Shown: positions 1-8,996, counted from the stretch's first letter. The stretch: DNA of 9,215 nt from Chloroflexota bacterium (GCA_021812735.1 JAKAMV010000339.1:1-9215); one strand, 5' to 3'. Made by a program: numbers and translations. The notes: generated by a model from the letters alone, not told the origin.

Positions 1-1
1 C

Positions 2-736
2 TGCCGGCTGGTCGGGATCGGCGACCGGCTGGTGGAGCTGCCCGCCGATTCGTCCGAGGCGGACGTGAGCCACGCGCTCGCGGACCTCCAGGCGGACCCC
101 AGGATCGCCGGGATCATCGTCCAGCAGCCGCTCCCCAAGGGGATCGGCCTGCGGGCCGTCATCGACACGCTCGACCCGATGCGCGACATCGACGGGATCC
201 ACCCGCTCAACGCGGGGCTCCTCTCGCTCGGCTACGACGGGTTCCTGCCGGCCACCGCGCACGCCAGCGTGGAGATCCTGCGGCAGTCGGGCATCCCCAT
301 CTCGGGCAAGCACTGCGTCGTGGTCGGGCGCTCCAACGTCATCGGCAAGCCCGCGGGCCTGCTGATGCTGCGCGAGAACGCCACGGTCACGATCTGCCAC
401 AGCAAGACCGAGGACCTCCCCGCGATCGTCCGCTCGGCGGACATCGTCATCGTCGCCATCGGCAAGGCGAACTTCGTCACCGGCGACATGCTCAAGCCAG
501 GCGCCGTCGTCGTGGACGTCGGCATCAACGTCGTCGAGGGCAAGCTGGTCGGCGACGTCCATTTCGAGAGCGCGGCGCGCGTCGCGTCCGCGATCACCCC
601 GGTCCCCGGCGGTGTCGGCCCCCTCACCAACGCGATCCTGCTCACCCACCTGGTCCAGGCCGCCCGAGCGAAGGCCACAGGCCGCATCCCGCTCGGCGCC
701 CACTCCCTCGCAGTCCCCGTTCCGGAGGCCAACTAG
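2..736 (+). CDS. folD: FolD, bifunctional methylenetetrahydrofolate dehydrogenase/methenyltetrahydrofolate cyclohydrolase (5'-truncated by window edge)
   Basis: Cytosolic enzyme that oxidises 5,10-methylene-THF to 5,10-methenyl-THF with NAD(P)+ and hydrolyses this to 10-formyl-THF. The reading frame is open from base 2, so the gene starts upstream; a GTG at 32 lies inside the conserved domain and is not the true start. About 244 residues are visible, against roughly 285 for full-length FolD, so the N-terminus with the catalytic lysine is missing. Visible family marks in order: IIVQQPLP (substrate loop with its conserved Gln), MRDIDGIHPLN, the Rossmann segment VVVGRSNVIGKP, VVDVGIN, and PVPGGVGPLTNAILL near the C-terminus. 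The usual PCTP motif is replaced by PATA. The stop codon TAG abuts the fhs ATG with no gap, so the two are surely co-transcribed and probably translationally coupled. Identification is firm; cofactor preference cannot be read. Confidence 0.96.
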   Translation, partial: CRLVGIGDRLVELPADSSEADVSHALADLQADPRIAGIIVQQPLPKGIGLRAVIDTLDPMRDIDGIHPLNAGLLSLGYDGFLPATAHASVEILRQSGIPISGKHCVVVGRSNVIGKPAGLLMLRENATVTICHSKTEDLPAIVRSADIVIVAIGKANFVTGDMLKPGAVVVDVGINVVEGKLVGDVHFESAARVASAITPVPGGVGPLTNAILLTHLVQAARAKATGRIPLGAHSLAVPVPEAN

Positions 737-2443
737 ATGTCGTTCCCGTCCGATCTCGAGATCGCACGCTCCGTCAAGCCCCGCCCGATCGCCGACGTCG
801 CCCACGAGCTGGGCTACCGCGACGAGGAGATCGAGCTCTACGGCAGCAGCAAGGCCAAGGTCACGATCGAGGGCATCGAGCGCCTCGAGGCCGAGCGGCC
901 CCGCGGCAAGTACGTGCTGGTGACGGCCATCTCCCCCACCCCGCTCGGCGAGGGCAAGAGCACCACCACGGTCGGGCTCGCGCAGGGCCTCAACCGGATC
1001 GGCAAGAAGGCCGTCGTGGCCCTCCGCCAGCCGTCGCTCGGCCCGGTGTTCGGCATCAAGGGCGGCGCCGCGGGCGGCGGCTACAGCCAGGTCATCCCGA
1101 TGGAGGACTTCAACCTCCACCTCACCGGCGACGTCCACGCGATCGGCGCGGCGCACAACCTCGCGGCCGCGTTCGTGGACAACCACATCCACCACGGCAA
1201 CGCGCTGGGCATCGACGCCAACAACATCCTCTGGCCGCGTGTGCTCGACATCAGCGACCGCGCCCTGCGCGAGATCGTGGTGGGCCTCGGCGGCAAGGAC
1301 AACGGCTACCCCCGCCAGACCCAGTTCGTGATCACCGTCGCGTCCGAGGTCATGGCGATCCTGGCCCTCGCGAAGGACCTCAAGGACCTGCGCGCCCGCC
1401 TCGGCCGGATCGTGCTCGCCACGAGGCGGGACGGCACGCCGATCACCGCCGAGGACCTCAAGGTCGCGGGCTCCATGGCCGTGCTGCTCAAGGACGCGCT
1501 CAAGCCGAACCTGATGCAGACCCTCGAGGGCGGCCCGGCGTTCGTCCACTGCGGCCCGTTCGCGAACATCGCCCACGGCAACAACTCGATCCTCGCCGAC
1601 CGCGCGGCGCTCGTGGGCGCGGACGTGCTGGTGACCGAGGCCGGCTTCGGCGCGGACATGGGCGCCGAGAAGTTCATGGACATCAAGTGCCGCGCCTCGG
1701 GCCTCAAGCCCGACGCCGCGGTGATCGTGGCCACCGTCCGCGCGCTCAAGATGCACGGCGGCGTGGGCAAGATCGTGGCAGGCAAGCCGCTCGACCCGGC
1801 CCTGCTCGAGAGCAACCCCGAGGGCGTCCGCAAGGGCGCCGCGAACCTCGCCAAGCAGATCGAGAACATGCGCCTGTACGGCGTCCCGGTCGTGGTGGCG
1901 ATCAACATCTTCCCGACCGACACGGCCGAGGAGATCGCCGTGATCCGCGAGGTCGCCCTCGCGGCCGGCGCCCTCGACGCGGTCGAGGCCCGCCACTTCA
2001 CCGACGGCGGCAAGGGGGCCGAGGACCTGGCCCGCGCCGTCTCGGCCGCGGCCGAGGTGGGCAGCCCCGAGTTCCACCTGCTGTACCCCGACGAGCTGCC
2101 GCTCAAGGCCAAGATCGAGGCCATCGCGACCCAGATCTACGGCGCCGACGGCGTGGACTACAGCCCGGCCGCCAACAAGGCGCTCGCGCAGTACGAGGCC
2201 ATGGGCTACTCGAGCCTGCCGATCTGCATGGCCAAGACCCAGTACTCGCTGTCCCACGACGCCAAGCTCCTGGGCGCGCCCAAGGGCTTCCGGATCCCCG
2301 TCCGGGAGGTGCGCCTGTACGCGGGCGCGGGCTTCGTGACCCCGATCCTGGGCGACATGCGCACGATGCCCGGCCTCAACTCCCGCCCCGGCGGCGAGAA
2401 GATCGACATCGACGCCGACGGCAACGTGGTCGGCCTGTTCTAG
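737..2443 (+). CDS. fhs: Formate--tetrahydrofolate ligase (10-formyl-THF synthetase)
   Basis: ATP-dependent ligation of formate to tetrahydrofolate giving 10-formyl-THF, in the cytosol; the product is the same as that of FolD running oxidatively, so the pair links formate and methylene-THF pools. It has 568 residues, close to the usual 555-560. Family marks: N-terminal SDLEIA and KPRPI (residues 5-18), the phosphate-binding loop TPLGEGKSTT (68-77), PSLGPVFGIKGGAAGGGYSQ followed by PMEDFNLHLTGD, then TEAGFGADMGAEKF and ending GDMRTMPGLN and GLF. The start ATG directly follows the folD stop and has GGAGG at 724-728 with an 8-nt spacer; it also gives the family N-terminus. Last gene of the folD operon, followed by a strong hairpin. 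No acetogenesis genes are in view, so an ordinary role in purine/serine one-carbon supply is the simplest reading. Confidence 0.98.
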   Translation: MSFPSDLEIARSVKPRPIADVAHELGYRDEEIELYGSSKAKVTIEGIERLEAERPRGKYVLVTAISPTPLGEGKSTTTVGLAQGLNRIGKKAVVALRQPSLGPVFGIKGGAAGGGYSQVIPMEDFNLHLTGDVHAIGAAHNLAAAFVDNHIHHGNALGIDANNILWPRVLDISDRALREIVVGLGGKDNGYPRQTQFVITVASEVMAILALAKDLKDLRARLGRIVLATRRDGTPITAEDLKVAGSMAVLLKDALKPNLMQTLEGGPAFVHCGPFANIAHGNNSILADRAALVGADVLVTEAGFGADMGAEKFMDIKCRASGLKPDAAVIVATVRALKMHGGVGKIVAGKPLDPALLESNPEGVRKGAANLAKQIENMRLYGVPVVVAINIFPTDTAEEIAVIREVALAAGALDAVEARHFTDGGKGAEDLARAVSAAAEVGSPEFHLLYPDELPLKAKIEAIATQIYGADGVDYSPAANKALAQYEAMGYSSLPICMAKTQYSLSHDAKLLGAPKGFRIPVREVRLYAGAGFVTPILGDMRTMPGLNSRPGGEKIDIDADGNVVGLF

Positions 2444-2455
2444 GCACCGCACTCC

Positions 2456-2489
2456 GGACGCGGGGTCGGCCTCGGCCGGCCCCGCGTCT
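2456..2489. terminator. Strong hairpin between convergent fhs and iolE
   Basis: Inverted repeat starting 13 bases after the fhs stop. The core is a 13-bp stem with one G-U pair (2458-2470 with 2475-2487) around a CTCG tetraloop; a further G-C and a G-U pair extend it to 2456-2489. A run of Ts is absent (CTCTGTG follows), so it is not a textbook intrinsic terminator, but U-poor hairpins are common in very GC-rich genomes. Lying between convergent genes and being symmetric, it could end transcription from both sides; for the iol operon it would lie about 26 bases past the iolE stop. Confidence 0.72.
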
Positions 2490-2514
2490 CTGTGCCCGGC
2501 GCAGGCGGGCGACG

Positions 2515-3380
2515 TCAGCCGGCCAGCAGCCCCTCGAGGTACTCGCGGTTGGCCCTGGCGGTGGCCGTCGGATCCGGCGCGGTGTCCTGCTCGATCACGT
2601 ACCAGCCGTCGTAGCCGACGCCCCTGAGGGCGGCCACGACGTCGGGGATCCGCGCAATCCCCTGGCCGAGGGGCGGGAAGATGTAGTGCGCCAGCGCCCG
2701 GCCGAAGCTCCACCCCCCGGCCTTCGCCTCCGCCAGCACGACCGCGTCCACGTCCTTCACGTGGACGTGCCTGACGCGGGCCGCGTACCTCGGCAGCAGG
2801 TCGATCGCGTTGCCCCCGCCGAACGCGAGGTGCCCGATGTCGAGGCACCAGCCCACGAGGGCCGGGTCCGTCTCGTCGAGCAGGCGCGCCGTCTCCGCCG
2901 GCGTCTCGACGTACGTCCCCACGTGATTGTGGAACGCGAGCGTCATGCCCAGCGGCTCGAGGCGGCGGCCGAGCGCGTTGAGGCCCTCGCCCAGGCTGCG
3001 CCACTCCCCACCGGAGAGGCCGCGGGACTCGTCCACGTGCCCGGCCTCGCCGCGACGGCGGTCGTCGCCGGCCTCGGCCGCGACGAGCACCCTCCCGCCG
3101 TTCTGGGCGAGAAACTCGGCGATCCCCATCGCCCGCTCGAGCTCCGCGTCCCAGCGGTCGCGGTCCCGGAAGCCCAGGCCCACGAACGCCCCCACGAGGT
3201 CGAGGCCGCGGCTCCCCAGCGCCTCCCCGAGCTCGGCGGGGTCCGTCGGCATGGACGGGCCCCACTCGGTGGCGTCGTAGCCGGCCTCGACCATGCGGTC
3301 GAGCGCCTCCCCGTAGGGGATCCACGGGAACACGTCGGGGATGTCGGGGCTGTTCCAGTTCACGACCGCCGTCGCGATCC

Positions 3381-3384
<4 letters not shown>
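2515..3384 (-). CDS. iolE: IolE-like myo-inosose-2 dehydratase (sugar phosphate isomerase/epimerase TIM-barrel family)
   Basis: Predicted to dehydrate 2-keto-myo-inositol (scyllo-inosose) to 3D-trihydroxycyclohexane-1,2-dione, the substrate of the upstream-encoded IolD. It has 289 residues, near the ~297 of Bacillus IolE. Visible family marks: YDATEWG (residues 36-42, acidic metal ligand), FHNHVGTYVETP (151-162), CLDIGHLAFGGG (180-191), HVHVKDV (206-212) and YDGWYVIEQD (258-267), which together give the E/D/H metal-site pattern of this fold and the IolE-style GTYVET and FGGG signatures. The GTG start overlaps the iolD stop (GTGA), with GGGAGGAG just upstream on the minus strand (3390-3397). 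An open frame continues upstream to 4125, but that part is a shadow of iolD. The TIM-barrel family is certain; dehydratase function rests on motifs plus linkage to iolD and iolG. A related inosose isomerase (IolI/IolH type) is the main alternative. Confidence 0.87.
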
Positions 3385-5261
<1,877 letters not shown>

Positions 5262-5267
5262 GGGGGA

Positions 5268-5273
5268 CCTCCT
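5268..5273 (-). promoter_or_regulatory. Ribosome binding site of iolD, supporting a TTG start
   Basis: The minus strand reads AGGAGG at 5273-5268, then a 6-nt spacer (TCCCCC), then TTG at 5261. A perfect anti-16S match at ideal spacing makes TTG the chosen start. Confidence 0.85.
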
Positions 5274-5342
5274 GGTGGTGGATCTGACGTGGCGGCTGGG
5301 GCGGCGGGGAACGACGCCCGGCAGATGGGGTGCGCTAGCTAC

Positions 5343-5356
5343 GGTAATCGTTTACA
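5343..5356. promoter_or_regulatory. Putative LacI-family operator upstream of iolD and iolG
   Basis: GGTAATCGTTTACA. The inner 12-mer GTAATCGTTTAC is an inverted repeat with one mismatched pair and a central CG step, the usual layout of LacI/PurR-family operators. On the minus strand the site reads TGTAAACGATTACC and lies about 82 bp before the iolD start. A close copy occurs at 8541-8554 before the transketolase operon (12 of 16 aligned bases identical). That the binder is a LacI-family inositol regulator is inference; no regulator gene is in the window. Confidence 0.66.
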
Positions 5357-5507
5357 CTGTAGTCCGACGCGACCCCCGCACGCAACCCTCCCGGCCGCAT
5401 TCGCCGGAGCGGGGCGGGGCTGTCGCCACCAGCTGTTGGTCGTCGTTCAACCGCAGGGGCGCACCTGAGCGGGTCGCGCCGAGACCAGAGTCCAGGAGGC
5501 ACCGCAC

Positions 5508-6500
5508 ATGCTCCGTGTCGCGATGTTGGGGGCCGGCCGTGTGGCCCAGGTCCACGCCCAGTCCGTCACCGAGAACCCCGACGCCGAGCTGGTCTGGGTC
5601 TGCGACCCGATCGAGGCGGCGGCCACGTCGCTGGCCGCCAGGCACGGCGCCAAGTGGAGCCTTGACGCCGAGGACGCCCTGGCCGACCCGTCCGTGGACG
5701 CGGTGATCGTCGGCACGCCGACCAACACCCACGTGGACATGCTCCTCCGCTCAGTCGCAGCGGGCAAGAAAGTCCTGCTCGAGAAGCCGATCGACCTCGA
5801 CCTCGCCCGGATCGACGCCGCCTGGGCCAGCATCCAGGCGAAGGCGCCGTTCGTCATGCTCGGCTTCAACCGCCGCTTCGACCCGTCCTTCCGCGAGGTC
5901 AGGGAGCGCGTCGGACGGGGCGAGATCGGCATCGTGCGCGCCCTGCGCATCACCAGCCGCGACCCGCAGCCCCCGCCCGCCGCGTACCTGGGCGTGTCCG
6001 GCGGCATGTTCAAGGACATGACCATCCACGACTTCGACATGGCCCGCTTCCAGGCGGGCGACATCGTCGAGGTGTCGGCGGTCGCGTCGGACAACGGGCT
6101 GGACATGTTCCGGCAGGCCGGGGACCACGCCCAGGCGATCGTGACGATGCGGGCGGCGTCCGGCGCCCTCGTGACCATCGTCAACAGCCGCTCCTGCGCC
6201 TACGGCTATGACCAGCGCCTCGAGGCGTTCGGCGACGCCGGCTCGCTCGAGGCCGGCAACTGGACCGCCACCACCGTGCGCGCCGCCAGCGCCACGCAGA
6301 CCGAGGCGGCGGGGCCGATCCTCAACTTCTTCCTCGAGCGCTACACGCCCGCGTTCCGCAACGAGTTCGCCGAGTTCGTCGCGGCCATCAGGGAGGACCG
6401 CGCCCCCGCGGTCGGGTTCGCCGACGGACGGGCCGCGCTGGCCCTGGCCGAGGCCGCCAACGAGAGCGTCGCCACCGGCCGGGTCGTCAAGCTCGGCTGA
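5508..6500 (+). CDS. iolG: IolG-type inositol 2-dehydrogenase (Gfo/Idh/MocA family)
   Basis: NAD+-dependent oxidation of myo-inositol to scyllo-inosose, the entry step of the pathway. It has 330 residues, within the normal size range. N-terminal Rossmann domain with GAGRVAQVH (8-16), then EKPIDLDL (92-99) carrying the catalytic lysine K93, NRRFDP (121-126), and SGGMFKDMTIHDFDMARF (164-181) with D170 and H174; K93/D170/H174 match the spacing of the Bacillus IolG catalytic triad. The C-terminal half has NSRSCAYGYDQRLEAFG (226-242), a typical IolG stretch. The ATG start has AGGAGG at 5494-5499 with an 8-nt spacer. Transcribed alone, divergent from iolD and sharing its control region, and followed by a strong hairpin. 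Activity on scyllo- or D-chiro-inositol, or glucose, is possible in this family, but linkage to IolD/IolE favours myo-inositol. Confidence 0.93.
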   Translation: MLRVAMLGAGRVAQVHAQSVTENPDAELVWVCDPIEAAATSLAARHGAKWSLDAEDALADPSVDAVIVGTPTNTHVDMLLRSVAAGKKVLLEKPIDLDLARIDAAWASIQAKAPFVMLGFNRRFDPSFREVRERVGRGEIGIVRALRITSRDPQPPPAAYLGVSGGMFKDMTIHDFDMARFQAGDIVEVSAVASDNGLDMFRQAGDHAQAIVTMRAASGALVTIVNSRSCAYGYDQRLEAFGDAGSLEAGNWTATTVRAASATQTEAAGPILNFFLERYTPAFRNEFAEFVAAIREDRAPAVGFADGRAALALAEAANESVATGRVVKLG

Positions 6501-6515
6501 TCCCCTCGCCCGCAT

Positions 6516-6552
6516 GAGCGGCCGGTCCCGCGACCCGACGGGGCCGGCCGTT
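6516..6552. terminator. Strong hairpin between convergent iolG and transketolase C-terminal gene
   Basis: 14-bp stem with two wobble pairs (6517-6530 with 6539-6552), loop CGACCCGA, beginning 17 bases after the iolG stop. As at the fhs/iolE junction there is no T-tract (CCGATTCG follows). The position between two converging transcripts suggests a shared bidirectional terminator. From the transketolase side it lies about 60 bases past the stop codon. Confidence 0.7.
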
Positions 6553-6611
6553 CCGATTCGCGGAGCCTCGCAGGGGTCGCCGTTGTCCGACGGGGCGCCG
6601 GGCCGCTCTCC

Positions 6612-7544
6612 CTACGGCCGCGCCAGCTCCCGCCGGACGCGGTCGGCCACCCGCTCCGGCGTCAGGCCGTGGCGGTCGAGCAGCCAGGCGTTGGGCGCCG
6701 ACTCCCCCCACGCGTCCTCGATGCCGATGCGCGCCACCCGCCGCGGCTCGTGCGAGGTGACGACCTCGGCCACGAGGCCGCCGAGGCCGCCGAGCACGGT
6801 GTGCTCCTCGGTGGTGACCACGAGCGGGACGGCGGCCGCAGCCTCGGCGAGGGCCAGCTCGTCCACCGGCTTGAGGCTCGGCACGTGCACCACCCCCGCG
6901 CCGATCCCCTCCACCGCGAGCAGGTCGGCCGCCGCCAGGGTCCGCGCGGTCTGCTGGCCTGTTGAGACCAGCAGCAGGTCGGCCCCGTCCCGGAGCCGGA
7001 TGACGCGCCCGGGCTGGAATGCGTAGTCCGGGCCGAAGACGTCCGGGCCCGCCTCGCGGCCGAGGCGCACGTACATCGGGCCGGGGGTCGCGGTCGCCCA
7101 GCGCACGATGGCGGCGCACTCGGCCGCGTCGGCGGGCGCGAGCACCGTCATCGACGGCATCGCCCGCATGATCGCGAGGTCCTCGACGTCGATGTGGGTC
7201 ATGCCCGAGAAGCCGAGCTGCAGGCCCGAGTAGGCGGCCCCGATCTTCACGTTGGCGCGGGTCTGGGCGACCGACATCCGCACCTGGTCAACCGCCCGGT
7301 GCGTGAAGAACACCGTGAACGACGACAGCCAGGGCACGAAGCCGAGCGAGGCGAGCCCGACGGCGGTGCCCACCATCCCCTGCTCGGCGATTCCCATCTC
7401 CAGGAACCGGTCGGGAAACGCCCGGGCGAACTTCTCCGCCTTGGTGGAGGTGGCGAGGTCGGCGTCGAGGACGAGGAGGTCGGGGTTCGAGGCGGCCAGC
7501 TCGATGAGCGCGTCCGCCCAGATGTCGCGCTGCGGGGCGGTCAC
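6612..7544 (-). CDS. Split transketolase, C-terminal subunit (pyrimidine-binding and C-terminal domains)
   Basis: Partner of the subunit encoded just upstream; together they would form a ThDP-dependent transketolase moving a two-carbon ketol unit between sugars. It has 310 residues, standard for split C-terminal subunits. Marks: FLEMGIAEQGMVG (47-59), where E54 is the glutamate that activates ThDP; SGMTHIDVEDLAIMR (113-127); GPMYVRLGR (155-163); and a transketolase C-terminal domain from about 188 (LLLVSTGQQT, VVHVPSLKPVD, TTEEHTVLGGLGG). The GTG start overlaps the stop of the upstream gene (GTGA), with GGAGGAGG at 7549-7556 on the minus strand. It lacks the GDG cofactor motif, as expected for this half, so it should be inactive alone. 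Separation from an undivided DXP synthase is clear from the gene split and motifs. Substrate unknown; context points to inositol catabolism. Confidence 0.94.
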   Translation of the reverse strand: MTAPQRDIWADALIELAASNPDLLVLDADLATSTKAEKFARAFPDRFLEMGIAEQGMVGTAVGLASLGFVPWLSSFTVFFTHRAVDQVRMSVAQTRANVKIGAAYSGLQLGFSGMTHIDVEDLAIMRAMPSMTVLAPADAAECAAIVRWATATPGPMYVRLGREAGPDVFGPDYAFQPGRVIRLRDGADLLLVSTGQQTARTLAAADLLAVEGIGAGVVHVPSLKPVDELALAEAAAAVPLVVTTEEHTVLGGLGGLVAEVVTSHEPRRVARIGIEDAWGESAPNAWLLDRHGLTPERVADRVRRELARP

Positions 7545-8470
7545 GATGCCTCCTCCGCCATCTCGGCGCGCGCCGCCGCAACCTCGGCGTCCGTGGCCGC
7601 GCGCGCGTGCCAGGCGATCGAACCCTCGGTGAAGCTGAACCCTCGGCCCTTCACCGTGCGGGCCACGATCGCGGTGGGGATCCCCGTCGGCGCGAGCGAA
7701 CGCGCCGTCTCGCAGGCGTCGACGATCTGTCCGAAGTCATGCCCGTCGATCTCGATGACCCGCCAGCCGAAGGCCTCGAGGGGCGCCCGGGCCCGGACGT
7801 CCCCGAACGGATCGCGTCGGTCTCCCCGGTGCTCCTCGCCAGCCCGAAGCGGCCAGCCGTACTGCTGCAGGCCATTGTGGTCAAGGATGACCGTCAGGTT
7901 GCCCAGCCGCTCCTTGGCGGCGAACTGGACGCTCTCCCAGACCTGCCCCTCCTGCATCTCGCCGTCGCCGAGCATCACCCACGTGTGGAAGCCGCGGCCG
8001 CGGAGCCGTGCGCCGAGGGCGATCCCGACGCCCACGGAGATCCCCTGCCCCAGCGATCCAGTCGAGGCGTCGAGGGCTGGCAGTCGCGTCATGTCGGGGT
8101 GTCCCTGCAGGCGGGAGCCCGGCTGGTCGAACGTCCGCAGCTCGTCGACCGGGAAGTAGCCCGCGAGCGCGAGCGCCACGTACAGCCCGACCGCGGAGTG
8201 GCCTTTGGACAGGACGAACCGGTCTCGGTCGGCCCAGTCGGGTTCGGCCGGTCGCACGCGCATCACCCGCGCGTACAGCGCCACCAGCAGGTCCATGGCG
8301 GACAGCGGCCCGCCGATGTGGCCAGCGCCCGCGGCATTGGTGGACTCGAGCACCAGCAGCCGGCCACGACGGGCGAGAGCCGCGAGGTCAGCGTGCGGAT
8401 CGGGGCTCGGCTGGTCGGGCTGGGCAGGCGGCAGAGGCTGGTCGGGCTGGGCAGGCGGCGGAAGGGTCAT
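7541..8470 (-). CDS. Split transketolase, N-terminal subunit (ThDP pyrophosphate-binding domain)
   Basis: Carries the pyrophosphate half of the transketolase active site. It has 309 residues. Marks: NAAGAGHIGGPLSAMDLLVAL (45-65), FVLSKGHSAVGLY (85-97), STGSLGQGISVGVGIALG (136-153), and the Mg/ThDP motif from LGDGEMQEGQVWE (167-179) to DHNGLQQYG (197-205). The first ~25 residues are a Pro/Gln/Asp-rich extension with a duplicated PAQPDQP unit, outside the conserved domain. Between 205 and 231 an Arg/Glu-rich stretch (WPLRAGEEHRGDRRD) looks longer than the loop I expect there. The ATG at 8470 is preferred because AGGAG lies 7 nt upstream; the frame stays open to 8686, but that would run through the operator and lacks conserved residues. 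First gene of the two-gene operon. Apulose-4-phosphate transketolase is a precedent for dedicated two-subunit transketolases in sugar clusters. Confidence 0.94.
   Translation of the reverse strand: MTLPPPAQPDQPLPPAQPDQPSPDPHADLAALARRGRLLVLESTNAAGAGHIGGPLSAMDLLVALYARVMRVRPAEPDWADRDRFVLSKGHSAVGLYVALALAGYFPVDELRTFDQPGSRLQGHPDMTRLPALDASTGSLGQGISVGVGIALGARLRGRGFHTWVMLGDGEMQEGQVWESVQFAAKERLGNLTVILDHNGLQQYGWPLRAGEEHRGDRRDPFGDVRARAPLEAFGWRVIEIDGHDFGQIVDACETARSLAPTGIPTAIVARTVKGRGFSFTEGSIAWHARAATDAEVAAARAEMAEEAS
8409..8459. repeat. In-frame 27-bp-period duplication in the transketolase N-terminus
   Basis: A 24-base block (8409-8432) recurs exactly at 8436-8459, offset 27 bases or nine codons. It encodes two PAQPDQP units on the minus strand. 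The identical bases suggest a recent slippage duplication in a disordered N-terminal extension. Confidence 0.9.
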
Positions 8471-8477
8471 GCGCGGG

Positions 8478-8482
8478 CTCCT
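8478..8482 (-). promoter_or_regulatory. Ribosome binding site fixing the transketolase N-subunit start
   Basis: The minus strand reads AGGAG, then 7 nt, then ATG at 8470. It decides against the upstream in-frame ATG at 8686. Confidence 0.8.
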
Positions 8483-8540
8483 GCAGGCTCCGTGGGGCGC
8501 GACGGTGGGTGACCCCATCTTTCCAGATCCGGGCGCACAA

Positions 8541-8554
8541 TGCAATCGATTACA
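8541..8554. promoter_or_regulatory. Putative LacI-family operator upstream of the transketolase operon
   Basis: TGCAATCGATTACA: six of seven base pairs are symmetric around a central CG. On the minus strand it reads TGTAATCGATTGCA and lies about 70 bp before the start codon, comparable with the iolD site (82 bp) and in the same orientation. Minus-strand TGTAAT within it resembles a -10 hexamer, so the operator may overlap the promoter, but no good -35 is seen upstream. It is an AT-rich island in very GC-rich surroundings. Confidence 0.66.
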
Positions 8555-8680
8555 CCACAAGGGCGACGAGCTCCGCTGACCGCGTGCGTCAGACAGCCCG
8601 CGCGGGCCGGGGCGGGGCGTGGTCCCAGGTGAGGAGCGCGCGGGGGCGGGGCGCGGAGCGCGCGCCCGGGCGAGCGCCCG

Positions 8681-8931
8681 CGGCACGCATGCCCATCAGG
8701 CGTATGGGAACGTTCTTCGGGGCGAAGATCCGCTCGCGCCGGCGGCCGGGGGCACACCACGCTGCCGACCCTCGCCGCGGCTGGGCGAGGGGCGTGGAAC
8801 GTTCAGGCGGCACGTATGCGCACCAGGCGTACGGAGACGGACCTCGGGAGCGGCCCCCGCGTGGCACCCTCGCCGGCGGCCGCCGAGGGCCCCCCACGCT
8901 GCCGAGGCTCGCCGGCGCCATGCGTGGCAGG
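8681..8931. repeat. Diverged direct repeat, two copies of about 125-130 bp
   Basis: Copy A runs about 8681-8807, copy B about 8808-8931. Both begin CGGCACG(C/T)ATGC-CA-CAGGCGTA and both contain CCACGCTGCCGA (8757-8768 and 8894-8905) followed by CTCGCCG. The offset grows from 127 to 137 bases, so small indels separate the copies. A weaker third echo (GCATGGGCCGGCGGCAGGCGG) may begin at 8931. Adjacent placement suggests an old tandem duplication of non-coding sequence. Confidence 0.62.
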
Positions 8932-8996
8932 CATGGGCCGGCGGCAGGCGGGGCCGACCGCGGCCGGTGCGCCCTCGGGGACCTGGACTCGCCGCC

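Larger units (their letters stand above)
5262..5507. promoter_or_regulatory. Divergent iolD / iolG control region
   Basis: This 246-bp gap between head-to-head genes must carry both promoters. The only AT-rich patch is 5336-5361, centred on the palindromic operator; the rest is GC-rich with no open frame worth calling. TTTACA (5351-5356) resembles a -35 element on the plus strand, but no convincing -10 follows at 16-18 bp, so I do not assign promoter boxes. The iolG side keeps a long leader (about 150 bp from operator to ATG) in which I see no riboswitch or strong hairpin. Confidence 0.65.

Noticed and set aside
737..2443. Evidence for Wood-Ljungdahl acetogenesis from fhs plus folD
   Set aside because: Both genes are widespread in ordinary one-carbon metabolism and no CO dehydrogenase/acetyl-CoA synthase or methylene-THF reductase genes are present.
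5351..5379. sigma-70 promoter with TTTACA as -35 for iolG
   Set aside because: No acceptable -10 hexamer occurs 16-18 bp downstream; TTTACA is better explained as half of the palindromic operator.
8471..8686. Longer N-terminus of the transketolase N-subunit from ATG 8686
   Set aside because: It would translate through the operator and leader, has no conserved residues, and the ATG at 8470 has a well-spaced AGGAG.
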